From assembly GCA_937884975.1 (NCBI GenBank), contig CAKZZS010000001.1, positions 1-38,673 on the forward strand: DNA of 38,673 nt. Reading direction: 5' to 3'. Shown here piece after piece: positions 23,947-31,719 of this stretch. The notes beneath the pieces are model-generated. The model ran no database searches. It was not told where the DNA came from and saw only the letters and a list, made by a program, of their open reading frames with translations. Within the stretch, counting starts at the first letter, position 1. Every line of letters begins with the position of its first letter. The position numbers and the translations under genes were made by a program. This DNA comes from an uncultured Clostridia bacterium (GTDB taxonomy: Bacteria > Bacillota > Clostridia > Oscillospirales > Acutalibacteraceae).

Positions 23947-24053
23947 CCAAAAATAAACCCTCGCCCTAATGAATAAAGCGAAGGTTAAGTAAGCTTAAAT
24001 TCAGTAGGTACAAAGAGTCGGTGTATAACGACTTAATAATTATTATTACCTAC
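23947..24053 (-). promoter_or_regulatory. Structured nusB leader with boxA-like element and attenuator-like hairpin
   Basis: Two hairpins fill the region between the promoter and nusB. The first is GTAGGTA (24053-24047) with TACCTAC (24010-24004), enclosing AGTCG with CGACT. The second is AACCTTCGC (23986-23978) with GCGAGGGTT (23964-23956), with one G-U pair, followed by TTATTTTT before the ribosome binding site. Between the inner and outer arms of the first hairpin the RNA reads GACUCUUUGUACC (24019-24007), similar to boxA (core CUCUUU). Control of nusB by its own product is a possible reading. Confidence 0.45.
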
Positions 24054-24062
24054 ATTATAGCA
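24054..24062 (-). promoter_or_regulatory. Extended -10 promoter of the nusB gene run
   Basis: On the minus strand TGCTATAAT gives a perfect TATAAT (24059-24054) with the extended -10 TGn. The -35 region is poor (TTGTAG, 24081-24076, 16 bp upstream). It lies directly after the spoIIIAH stop codon (24070-24068) and so separates the sporulation operon from the housekeeping run. Confidence 0.6.
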
Positions 24063-24067
24063 TATTT

Positions 24068-24628
24068 TTAATTTTCTACAACATTTTTTACGCCGATAAT
24101 TGATATTTTTTCTGCAGGAAGTCCGGTTTTTGAAAGAATTACCTCTTTAATTTGTATTGCAGCGTTATCATTTAAGGACTTTTCTGGAATTAGAATTTCG
24201 GAAGAATCACTATTGATAATTACAAGGCTTTCGCAGTTAAGCTTTGCCGTAATAATATTTTCTGCATCAACCTGAAGCTTTGAATTATCGATTATCTTAT
24301 TAAGTTTCTCCTGCGCGTCCTTTACGGATGCTTCACCCGAATCCTTGCTTTCAATAATATCCTTGAGCATATCCTTCGATTCGTCACATTCGGCGTCACG
24401 CTTTAGCTTTGCATTTGTAAAATAAGTCTGAGCGGCAGAAGCAGAAACAGCGCTTTCATCGGTTGAAACCTGTTTTGCTTCACCGAGATTCTGCTGTATT
24501 TCCTTTTCGGGTGTAGACGGAACGTTTCCCCTGCCCGTGTAATACCAGTTAATTACAATTGCTGCGCAAAGTGTCAGCGTAAGAATAAATATTATTATTT
24601 GTTTTCTTTTAAGTATAAATGTTTTCAT
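24068..24628 (-). CDS. spoIIIAH: Stage III sporulation protein AH
   Basis: 186 residues with one N-terminal membrane helix (about 9-29) followed by an extracellular part. The C-terminal YscJ/FliF-like ring-building domain (about 75-186) includes AENIITAKLNCESLVII. SpoIIIAH sits in the mother-cell membrane and binds forespore SpoIIQ across the intermembrane space, forming the engulfment channel. It is the last gene of the operon, 11 bp after spoIIIAG. The linker between helix and ring domain is Ser/Ala/Glu-rich and poorly conserved, as usual. Confidence 0.92.
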   Translation of the reverse strand: MKTFILKRKQIIIFILTLTLCAAIVINWYYTGRGNVPSTPEKEIQQNLGEAKQVSTDESAVSASAAQTYFTNAKLKRDAECDESKDMLKDIIESKDSGEASVKDAQEKLNKIIDNSKLQVDAENIITAKLNCESLVIINSDSSEILIPEKSLNDNAAIQIKEVILSKTGLPAEKISIIGVKNVVEN

Positions 24629-24639
24629 ATTTTTCTCCC

Positions 24640-25170
24640 TTATTTCATTTTTGAAACCGATACCTTGTTTGTTCCTATGCCGAGAACGGTTGTTACTGCA
24701 TTTATTATCTGTTCTCTTACATAGGGTATATCACCGCCCGAGCATACAACCGCCACGCCCTGCACCTCGGGCTCAAGTATTTTAATTTTAATACCCTCCT
24801 TTGTGTTTTTGTTATCTATAATGACGTATGTATTTGAATAATTATTGCTGTTTTCGTCATTTTTTATATTTTCATTTACTGCATAAACATTTTCCTTTGA
24901 GCCTTTGAGCGTAAGCATAACCTTAACCTCTCCGGCATTTTCAATTGAAGAAATTATATCCGTAAGCTTTTTTTCAAGTTCAGCCGTATAGTCAGTATTA
25001 TCTGTTTCATTTTCCTGCGAAACTGCAGTCACTGTTTCTTCATTTTTCTTTTTACCAAATTCCGAAAAAGAAATCAGTAATATTCCGCAAATACCGAGGA
25101 TTACTATAACGGTTATTTTTTTATCGGCTAAAAGTACTTCTTTTATTTTTTTTATTACATCTTCAAACAT
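24640..25170 (-). CDS. spoIIIAG: Stage III sporulation protein AG
   Basis: 176 residues with one membrane helix (about 19-37) and an extracellular ring-forming domain. The C-terminal part includes EPEVQGVAVVCSGGDIPYVR and the conserved end INAVTTVLGIGTNKVSVSKM. SpoIIIAG oligomerises into the large ring of the feeding-tube complex between mother cell and forespore. The sequence, 8 bp after spoIIIAF, and the conserved gene order make the call firm. Confidence 0.94.
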   Translation of the reverse strand: MFEDVIKKIKEVLLADKKITVIVILGICGILLISFSEFGKKKNEETVTAVSQENETDNTDYTAELEKKLTDIISSIENAGEVKVMLTLKGSKENVYAVNENIKNDENSNNYSNTYVIIDNKNTKEGIKIKILEPEVQGVAVVCSGGDIPYVREQIINAVTTVLGIGTNKVSVSKMK

Positions 25171-25178
25171 AATAATAC

Positions 25179-25622
25179 CTAATCAAGTTCATTTATTTCC
25201 GGCTCAAAGCCGACTTTTTCTTTAACTGCATTTTTTATTTCTTCACTTTTATTTATATCGTCGATTCTTATGTTATATTCGTTAATAACTATTTCATTTT
25301 CTTCAATTGAAATATCCAAAATAAGCTCATAATTATCAATTCCGTTAGCTTTTAAGGCTTCGTTGGTCAGTTGTCTTATTTTTGTTTTAATAACAGAAGC
25401 GGTATTATCTGTTATATCCTCAGACGGTAAAGAAATATCCGTTTGAATTTTATTTGTTTTTATATTTTTTAAAGGCTTGATAACTGAAATGAGAGTAAAA
25501 AGCACAAGTACCAGTGACGTTATTCTTTTAAGGTTTCCGTTCGGAGTCAGGTAATAAATAATCAGAACTGCAAATGAACACGCAGTAAATGCGGCTGCAA
25601 AGGAGAACAATTCGTTCATCAC
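25179..25622 (-). CDS. spoIIIAF: Stage III sporulation protein AF
   Basis: 147 residues. Two N-terminal membrane helices (about 5-25 and 33-50) are separated by a short polar turn. A soluble domain (about 60-147) follows, with LTNEALKANGIDNYELILDI and a C-terminal VKEKVGFEPEINELD. Its position between AE and AG and its topology match SpoIIIAF. Its ATG overlaps the spoIIIAE stop by 4 bp. Sequence conservation of AF is low in general, so context carries part of the weight. Confidence 0.9.
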   Translation of the reverse strand: MMNELFSFAAAFTACSFAVLIIYYLTPNGNLKRITSLVLVLFTLISVIKPLKNIKTNKIQTDISLPSEDITDNTASVIKTKIRQLTNEALKANGIDNYELILDISIEENEIVINEYNIRIDDINKSEEIKNAVKEKVGFEPEINELD

Positions 25623-26731
25623 ATTCCTCCTGCTTTTAGCATAATTCCCGTTGAAACCGTGAAAACAACCGTTGTAAAAATAACAATTATATTAAAAATC
25701 GAAATAATACTTGCAATATTTTCAAGTATTTTTGAAGATTCGCTGTTTATCATATCTCCGATTACAGAAGCAAAATGAAAGGCGAAATAGTAAAGCAATA
25801 ATTCAATTATTACGGGAAAATTTATTGCAGCAAGAGTAATTATTCCGAGAAACCCGAAACAGTTATTTATCAGCTTTAAAGAGCCGAGAACGGATGAGTA
25901 AGCGTCGGCAAGAGTTGATCCTATAAACGGTATTACAGAACCTGAAACCGTTCGTATGCTCTTTACGGTCAAAGCATCAACGGAAGAAGCAACACTGCCC
26001 TTCAAAGACAGAAAACCGACAAAAAGAGTAGAAATAAAAGTTATTGTAACCGTCAAAATCTTTTTTACCGAATTTACCGCTTTCTCAAGTGAAATTACCG
26101 GATTTAATGAAGAACAAATGCTTAAACTCATCAGAATACCGCCAAATGGCATTAGATAATTTTCTGAAAAAGAAGCAATAAACTGCGAAGCTGTAAAAAG
26201 CAATGTATTAAAATTTAATGCCTGGGTAAATGAGCCCGATGAAGAAAGCAATACAGCATATACCGGTACAAACGAAATCATAAAATTTCCTACCGTCATA
26301 AGATGCGAACTTGCGAGTGTAAAGGCGTTGACGGCATAAGTTGAAGATACCGTAACGAGTAAAAGAACAAACACAATTCCAGAAAGCGACTTGTTATCTT
26401 CATTTGTAACCGACTGAGCGGCAGATTCAAAAACAAGAATAATTGAAAGTGTAATAAAGAGTTTAAGCGGAGATACAATTTTACCGCTTACCGTATTTAT
26501 TATTTGAGTAATTATTTTTTGAGGACTGATTTTAAATATCTGTTCGGTACTGAATTCGTCAATGCCAAGGTCAGAGAGCGACTCCTTTGTTTCATTGTCA
26601 AGAGAATTGAAAACCTCGTATACTCCGCTGTCGGATATGTATTCTTCTGTTTCCCCGTCAAGCGCATAAGAAGAAACAGTCAATAGCGAAAAAAGAACAA
26701 ACAATAATAATACGGTTAAAATTCTTTTCAT
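25619..26731 (-). CDS. spoIIIAE: Stage III sporulation protein AE
   Basis: 370 residues. A cleavable-looking signal peptide (1-23, ending SSYA) is followed by a polar extracytoplasmic segment (about 24-85) and then about six to eight membrane helices. Recognisable parts are SPLKLFITLSIILVFESAAQ, FVPVYAVLLSSSGSFTQALN and the loop GSVIPFIGSTLADAYSSVLG. SpoIIIAE is the largest membrane component of the SpoIIIA channel. It is close to the length of Bacillus SpoIIIAE, and its start is 1 bp after the spoIIIAD stop. Confidence 0.95.
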   Translation of the reverse strand: MKRILTVLLLFVLFSLLTVSSYALDGETEEYISDSGVYEVFNSLDNETKESLSDLGIDEFSTEQIFKISPQKIITQIINTVSGKIVSPLKLFITLSIILVFESAAQSVTNEDNKSLSGIVFVLLLVTVSSTYAVNAFTLASSHLMTVGNFMISFVPVYAVLLSSSGSFTQALNFNTLLFTASQFIASFSENYLMPFGGILMSLSICSSLNPVISLEKAVNSVKKILTVTITFISTLFVGFLSLKGSVASSVDALTVKSIRTVSGSVIPFIGSTLADAYSSVLGSLKLINNCFGFLGIITLAAINFPVIIELLLYYFAFHFASVIGDMINSESSKILENIASIISIFNIIVIFTTVVFTVSTGIMLKAGGM

Positions 26732-26732
26732 T

Positions 26733-27116
26733 TTATATTTCCAGATAACCTTTCAGAATTGAATAAAGCGTTTCGATTAAGGGAATTGACGTAATAAGTA
26801 TTGATATTTTTCCGACTAATTCAGTTATAAGCGACAGAGTCTCTTCACCGCTGTCCTTGCAGACAGAGGAAGCCAGTTGAGTAATTATCACAATTCCGAG
26901 TGTTTTAAGAATTATCGGAAAATATGACGGCGTCTGCGAATCAAGCTCTGAAAGAAAAGAAAACTTTATTTCGGAAAGTGAAAATGTGTTGAGTAACAAA
27001 AAAGTCAATACTGCAATTACGGCAAGCTTTAAAAGAATTACATAATCGCTTTTATACTGCTTTAAAATTTGAATTAGAACCACCGATATAACCGATACGG
27101 CAATTATTTTAATCAT
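26733..27116 (-). CDS. spoIIIAD: Stage III sporulation protein AD
   Basis: 127 residues with three to four membrane helices. It begins MIKIIAVSVISVVLIQILKQ, and a conserved C-terminal part reads LGIVIITQLASSVCKDSGEE. Size and motifs match SpoIIIAD. It overlaps spoIIIAC by 4 bp (ATGA). AC and AD are thought to form a small membrane module of the channel. Confidence 0.95.
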   Translation of the reverse strand: MIKIIAVSVISVVLIQILKQYKSDYVILLKLAVIAVLTFLLLNTFSLSEIKFSFLSELDSQTPSYFPIILKTLGIVIITQLASSVCKDSGEETLSLITELVGKISILITSIPLIETLYSILKGYLEI

Positions 27117-27307
27117 AGGTTAAAAATCGATTCAACCGAGTTTAACAGGTCAAGAATATGGGGAAGTATCATTGCAAGAATTACTATAATTCCCGTTAAA
27201 GCCGTCAACATTGCGTATTCCTCCCTACCCGATTTTGCAAGCACCTGATAAAGTACGGCAACTATAAGACCGATAGCGGCTATTTTTAATAAAAACACTA
27301 TATCCAT
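27113..27307 (-). CDS. spoIIIAC: Stage III sporulation protein AC
   Basis: 64 residues with two membrane helices separated by KSGREEYAMLTALTG, the conserved SpoIIIAC turn. The size is typical of the family (about 65). It sits 10 bp after spoIIIAB and overlaps spoIIIAD. Confidence 0.95.
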   Translation of the reverse strand: MDIVFLLKIAAIGLIVAVLYQVLAKSGREEYAMLTALTGIIVILAMILPHILDLLNSVESIFNL

Positions 27308-27317
27308 TTTTTCACCG

Positions 27318-27821
27318 TCAAAGGAGAAGTATTACAATAAGAACACCGGAAAGCACGGATAATCTCATATACATATCCCCATTTTTTTCTTTGTTTTTTC
27401 TTGCATTATCAAGCTGAAGCCTCAGCCTGTCTTTATATAAATCGCAATTACTTAACTGCCCTTCCAAATCACTTTTACCAAGCTGAAAACCGAAGGAAAC
27501 AATAATTTCTTTATCCTCTTTATTCAAAGGTGATTTAAATGAAGAAAGAGAATATTCCCATGATGAAACAAAGTCTGTTCCATTATTTAATTCATTTAAA
27601 CAGGTATTTAAAAAATACATCTGTTTAAAGCTTTTCTGATTTGTCAATAATTCTAAAAGCGAATGTATATTAGAGGCTGAATAATTCAACTGCGACCTTA
27701 TTATTTCAACCATTTCAATAAGCTTTTCAAGATAAGTAATTCTGTCATTGAGCAAGGAGCGGATGTATATTCCCGTCATCAGCGCGCAAAACATTATTAA
27801 AATCATTCCAAGTAATTTCAT
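27318..27821 (-). CDS. spoIIIAB: Stage III sporulation protein AB
   Basis: 167 residues. One N-terminal membrane helix (about 2-19, KLLGMILIMFCALMTGIYI) precedes a mainly helical cytoplasmic domain with LEKLIEMVEIIRSQLNY. A C-terminal hydrophobic helix (about 150-167) is also visible. This agrees with the SpoIIIAB layout. ATG 27821 is the only start that keeps the conserved N-terminal helix, so the gene overlaps spoIIIAA by 77 bp in another frame. No strong ribosome binding site is visible before it. Confidence 0.93.
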   Translation of the reverse strand: MKLLGMILIMFCALMTGIYIRSLLNDRITYLEKLIEMVEIIRSQLNYSASNIHSLLELLTNQKSFKQMYFLNTCLNELNNGTDFVSSWEYSLSSFKSPLNKEDKEIIVSFGFQLGKSDLEGQLSNCDLYKDRLRLQLDNARKNKEKNGDMYMRLSVLSGVLIVILLL

Positions 27822-28761
27822 TTTCTGTACAGTTCAATTTATAAATTTTCTTATTTCTGTTCTTTGAAAGAAATACAATATAATCAAATGAATTTGTTTT
27901 TAAAAGTTCCTTCAGGATTTCTTTTCTTTTAAAATCCTCTTCATTACCGCAGTGAACGCTGACTGCAAATTTTACACCCGAGTTTAAGCCTTTAAATATT
28001 GCTTGAATATCCTCTTTTGAGGTGACCTCGTCAAAAATAATATAATCGGGAGAAAGGGAACGAAGAGCAATTTCAATTGCATTACTTTTTTTGTATCCGA
28101 TAAGTATATCCGTATTAAGTCCAAGGTCATTTTGAGGAATTCCCGAATATGAAGCGGAAAATTCTCCCCTTTCATCCATTACGGAGACTTTATACGAAAC
28201 AACCGTATAACCGCTTGAAAGTCTGTATGCAAGATCTTTTAAAACCGTAGTTTTGCCGCTTGATGGAGGACCGGCAATTATAATACTCGGCAATTCATTT
28301 TTAAAAAGAGCGCTTGTTATAAACTGAGAAGCGCCGAAAATCTGACGCGCAATTCTTATATTAACGGAGTTTATATCTCTTACGTTGAATTCGTTTTCTC
28401 CTGTATAATAAGCGGTACCGCAAAGTCCTGCCCTGTGACCACCGTTTAGGGTTACAAATCCGTTATTTATATTTTTTTGACAGGAGTGTACGGAATAGTT
28501 ACATATCCGGTTCACCGTATCATTTAATTCCTGGTTTGTCAGTGAAATACATTTTTCATTATATAGCTTCGTAAGCTTTCCTTTATCGGTTATAAAGCAG
28601 CAGCCGCTGTCGGTTACTATAACAACCGGCTTGTTTACTCTTAACCGTATTTCCTGAATAATCCCAAGCTGGCCGGCGTCTATTTGAAGTAAAATAAGTT
28701 TAATTCTTGTGGATATTACATTGACTGCCTGTTCAAATATACTTCTTTCGTTTAAAGGCAT
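27745..28761 (-). CDS. spoIIIAA: Stage III sporulation protein AA, secretion-type ATPase
   Basis: A 338-residue cytoplasmic ATPase related to type II and IV secretion ATPases. Walker A is GPPSSGKT (164-171), Walker B is IIFDE (241-245), and HRAGLCGTAYY (about 109-119) is a family block. It is thought to power the SpoIIIA-SpoIIQ channel. The C-terminal 24 residues extend across the start of spoIIIAB in another frame, making it about 30 residues longer than the Bacillus protein (about 307). Start ATG 28761 has GAGGTG upstream, and a candidate sigma-E promoter lies just before it. Confidence 0.95.
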   Translation of the reverse strand: MPLNERSIFEQAVNVISTRIKLILLQIDAGQLGIIQEIRLRVNKPVVIVTDSGCCFITDKGKLTKLYNEKCISLTNQELNDTVNRICNYSVHSCQKNINNGFVTLNGGHRAGLCGTAYYTGENEFNVRDINSVNIRIARQIFGASQFITSALFKNELPSIIIAGPPSSGKTTVLKDLAYRLSSGYTVVSYKVSVMDERGEFSASYSGIPQNDLGLNTDILIGYKKSNAIEIALRSLSPDYIIFDEVTSKEDIQAIFKGLNSGVKFAVSVHCGNEEDFKRKEILKELLKTNSFDYIVFLSKNRNKKIYKLNCTENEITWNDFNNVLRADDGNIHPLLAQ

Positions 28762-28779
28762 TTTTATTCACCTCAATAA

Positions 28780-28808
28780 TGCTTATGGTGACTTGTCCCA
28801 AAATATGC
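28780..28808 (-). promoter_or_regulatory. Candidate sigma-E promoter of the spoIIIA operon
   Basis: On the minus strand GCATATT (28808-28802) matches the sigma-E -35 pattern KMATATT exactly. CATAAGCA (28787-28780) shares CATA with the sigma-E -10 CATACAAT, 14 bp away. spoIIIA operons are sigma-E controlled in Bacillus. The -10 is only a half match, so this is tentative. Confidence 0.45.
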
Positions 28809-28816
28809 AAAAATTA

Positions 28817-28845
28817 TTGAAAGAAAGGAAGAAATATGATATATT
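28817..28845 (+). promoter_or_regulatory. Promoter of the YfhO-family gene
   Basis: TTGAAA (28817-28822) and TATATT (28840-28845) have 17-bp spacing, with an upstream TG (28837-28838) giving an extended -10. The start codon ATG 28880 has GCAGAGG at 28867-28873. It is divergent from the spoIIIA promoter in a 118-bp gap. Confidence 0.7.
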
Positions 28846-28879
28846 TATAAAGTTAGAAAGATAATAGCAGAGGCGTGTT

Positions 28880-31678
28880 ATGAACAGAGTGAAAAACAAC
28901 AGATTATTTAAGATTTTAAAGGATAATAGGTACGTTTTACTGTCAAGCGGTTGCGCGGCGGTAATAATGTTGCTTGTCTATTTTTGCTATGACGTAAGTC
29001 CGTTCGGCGATATGACAATACTAAGGATGGATTTGTATCACCAGTACGGACCGCTTTTCGGCGAATTATTTGAAAGACTTAAAAACCTTGACTCATTGCT
29101 TTATTCTTGGAAATCCGGTCTTGGCGGAAACTTTTTGGGAAATTATTTTAATTATCTTTCAAGTCCCATTACTCCTATAATTCTTCTGTTCGGTCATAAA
29201 AGAATTCCCCAGGCAATTGCCGCAATGCTTTTGATAAAGGCAATGTTCGGCGCAGGTTCATTTACCTATTATCTTAAAAAAGCCTTTAATAAGCATGATT
29301 TTGCTACTGCAGGATTCGGTCTGTTGTACGTTTTCTGCGGCTGGTTTGTTGCTTACTATTGGAATATAATGTGGGTTGACGCACTGGCTATTTTCCCATT
29401 GGTTGTTCTTGGAATTGAGAATATTATAAATATGGGTAAGCCTTGGCTTTACTGCATTTCTCTTGCTGTATGCCTTTATGCAAATTATTATATGGGTTAT
29501 ATGATTTGCATTTTCTCCGTTCTTTATTTTATAGTTTATTACTTTTCAAATTATTCTTTTACGGACTGTTTCGTAAAAAGATATAAGGACGAAAAGGTTA
29601 AGGGAATTAAAACAAGACTTAATAATTCAAGATTTTTAAGAAGCGGATTAAGATTTGCTTTCTTCTCGGTCTTTGCGGCAATGCTGACGGCTGTTTCACT
29701 CGTACCGTTATATTTTGCCTTAAAGGCGTGTTCGGCAACCTCGGGTTCATTCCCCGTTGATTACAAATCGTATTTTACGGTCTTTGATTTTCTTGCAAAT
29801 CACCTTGCAGGAGTCGACCCGACAATTAGAAGCAGCGGAGAAATTGTTTTGCCTAATGTATACTGCGGTATATTGACGGTTATGCTTATTCCCCTTTATC
29901 TTTTCAATAAAAAAATCAGCATAAAAGAAAAAGCAATGCACATAGGCCTGCTTCTTGTTTTTCTGCTGAGTATGAATATTAACTATGCGAATTTCGTCTG
30001 GCACGGGTTCCATTTTCCCAATGATTTGCCTTACAGATTTTCGTTTATGTATTCCTTTGTTTTGCTGATTATGGCATTCAAAGCCTTCAAGGATATTAAG
30101 GATTACTCCGCAAAGCAGTTTCTTGCAACCGGAATTGCCGTAATGGGCTTTATTGTTTTGACCCAGAAAATTGAATCGTTAAATGTTACCGAGCTTGCTT
30201 TCTGGATTTCAATAGCATTTACGGGCGTATATACTCTTATCATCACTCTGTTCAAAAATAAGAATTACAGCTATACTATTGTTGCTCTGTTACTGCTTTG
30301 TACCTGCGGCTCGGAAATAGCGGTTGCCAATACGAACAACTACAGTATGGGCCAGTCGCACACGAATTACCTGAACAACTATAACGATTTTGAAAATATA
30401 TATAACAGCATTAAAAAACAGGACGATTCATTCTTCAGGCTCGAACAAAGCAACCTTCTTACAAGAATGGATAACAGCTGGTATTATTATAACGGCTCAT
30501 CCGTATTCTCTTCACTTGCAAATGAGCGACTCTCAAACGCAATGAGAGATCTCGGACTTATGGGTAACTATATTAACAGCTTTACCTATCATCCGCAAAC
30601 TGCAGTTTTTAACGCAATGTTTGATATTAAATATATTCTTGATAACGATAATTCGATAAATAACAGTCTTATTTACGAGGATGTTTGCGGAAATGACACA
30701 TATTTTGCATATAAAAACAAATATGTTCTTCCGTTAGCATTCGGAGTAAACAGTCAGACAAAGGAATGGAAAACAAACTCCGTAACAAGTCCCTTTACTC
30801 TTCAAGAAGAATGGTTTGCATCCGCTTCGGGAGTTGAAAACGTTTTCAAGAATATTCCTATTGAATATGTAAGCTACAGTAATGTTATTGAGTTCTTCCC
30901 CGGCGAAATTGAATCGGGTTCCTTGAATGTTAATAAGGAGCACAGCGAGGACGCGGCTTCTTATATAATAGAAATAGTTGTTCCTGAGGATGAAAACGTA
31001 TATATTTATTTAAAATCGAGAAACGCTAAATCGATTACAATATCGGGAGATTTTCTTGAAAAGAGCCAGAATATGGACAATAATTTCAATATAATCGATC
31101 TCGGCTTCCACTATGCAGGAGAAAATATTTTTATTGAGGTTAACGTTCCCGAGGATAAAGGCGATGAAACGGTCCAGTTCTTTGCCGCAGGACTTGATAT
31201 GAAAAAATTCATTCAAGGTTATGAAATACTCAGCCAGAGCGTTTTAACAGATATTGATTTTAACGAAACCGATATTAAAGGTAAAATAAATATGAATAAA
31301 GACGGCGTTGTCTTTACTTCCATTCCCTTTGATGAAGGTTGGACTGTTTACGTTGACGGTAAAAAGACGGAATATTACGCAATTTCCGAAGCTTTCCTCG
31401 CATTCGATTTGACAAAGGGCGAGCACACCGTTGAATTTAAGTTTATGCCTAAAGGACTGCTTATCGGAGCTGCTGTAACGCTTTGTTCCGTAGCTTTGTT
31501 TATAATTATTATTATTCTTGTTAAAAAGAATGATAAAATATCCTCCGTTGTTACCGATAACTGGTGGGGCTTTGATAACGAGGCTTATGAAAAAGAGCTT
31601 TTAGCACGTAAAGCGCAGGCTGACAGTGGTTTCAGGTTAATCGAAACAACAGTTTTTGACGATTTTGACGATATGTAA
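28880..31678 (+). CDS. YfhO family polytopic membrane protein
   Basis: 932 residues. The N-terminal half (about 15-490) has about 12-13 membrane helices. A helix-flanked first loop, SPFGDMTILRMDLYHQYGPL (about 40-59), carries the acidic and tyrosine residues typical of this GT-C-like family. An extracytoplasmic beta-rich domain (about 500-850) and a last membrane helix (about 861-883) follow. The cytoplasmic tail is acidic and ends FDDFDDM. In Bacillus and Listeria, YfhO-type proteins take part in glycosylating wall or lipoteichoic acids, so a lipid-linked-sugar transferase role is likely. It is a single-gene unit between its promoter and a terminator. Confidence 0.88.
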   Translation: MNRVKNNRLFKILKDNRYVLLSSGCAAVIMLLVYFCYDVSPFGDMTILRMDLYHQYGPLFGELFERLKNLDSLLYSWKSGLGGNFLGNYFNYLSSPITPIILLFGHKRIPQAIAAMLLIKAMFGAGSFTYYLKKAFNKHDFATAGFGLLYVFCGWFVAYYWNIMWVDALAIFPLVVLGIENIINMGKPWLYCISLAVCLYANYYMGYMICIFSVLYFIVYYFSNYSFTDCFVKRYKDEKVKGIKTRLNNSRFLRSGLRFAFFSVFAAMLTAVSLVPLYFALKACSATSGSFPVDYKSYFTVFDFLANHLAGVDPTIRSSGEIVLPNVYCGILTVMLIPLYLFNKKISIKEKAMHIGLLLVFLLSMNINYANFVWHGFHFPNDLPYRFSFMYSFVLLIMAFKAFKDIKDYSAKQFLATGIAVMGFIVLTQKIESLNVTELAFWISIAFTGVYTLIITLFKNKNYSYTIVALLLLCTCGSEIAVANTNNYSMGQSHTNYLNNYNDFENIYNSIKKQDDSFFRLEQSNLLTRMDNSWYYYNGSSVFSSLANERLSNAMRDLGLMGNYINSFTYHPQTAVFNAMFDIKYILDNDNSINNSLIYEDVCGNDTYFAYKNKYVLPLAFGVNSQTKEWKTNSVTSPFTLQEEWFASASGVENVFKNIPIEYVSYSNVIEFFPGEIESGSLNVNKEHSEDAASYIIEIVVPEDENVYIYLKSRNAKSITISGDFLEKSQNMDNNFNIIDLGFHYAGENIFIEVNVPEDKGDETVQFFAAGLDMKKFIQGYEILSQSVLTDIDFNETDIKGKINMNKDGVVFTSIPFDEGWTVYVDGKKTEYYAISEAFLAFDLTKGEHTVEFKFMPKGLLIGAAVTLCSVALFIIIIILVKKNDKISSVVTDNWWGFDNEAYEKELLARKAQADSGFRLIETTVFDDFDDM

Positions 31679-31683
31679 AAAAA

Positions 31684-31719
31684 GAGGAGTTGCTTTTGCG
31701 ACTCCCCTTTTCTTTTTTT
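31684..31719 (+). terminator. Terminator after the YfhO-family gene
   Basis: GGAGTTGC (31686-31693) pairs with GCGACTCC (31698-31705) with one G-U pair and a TTTT loop. A T-rich tract runs to about 31719. The tract reaches the uvrA stop codon on the other strand. Confidence 0.85.
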
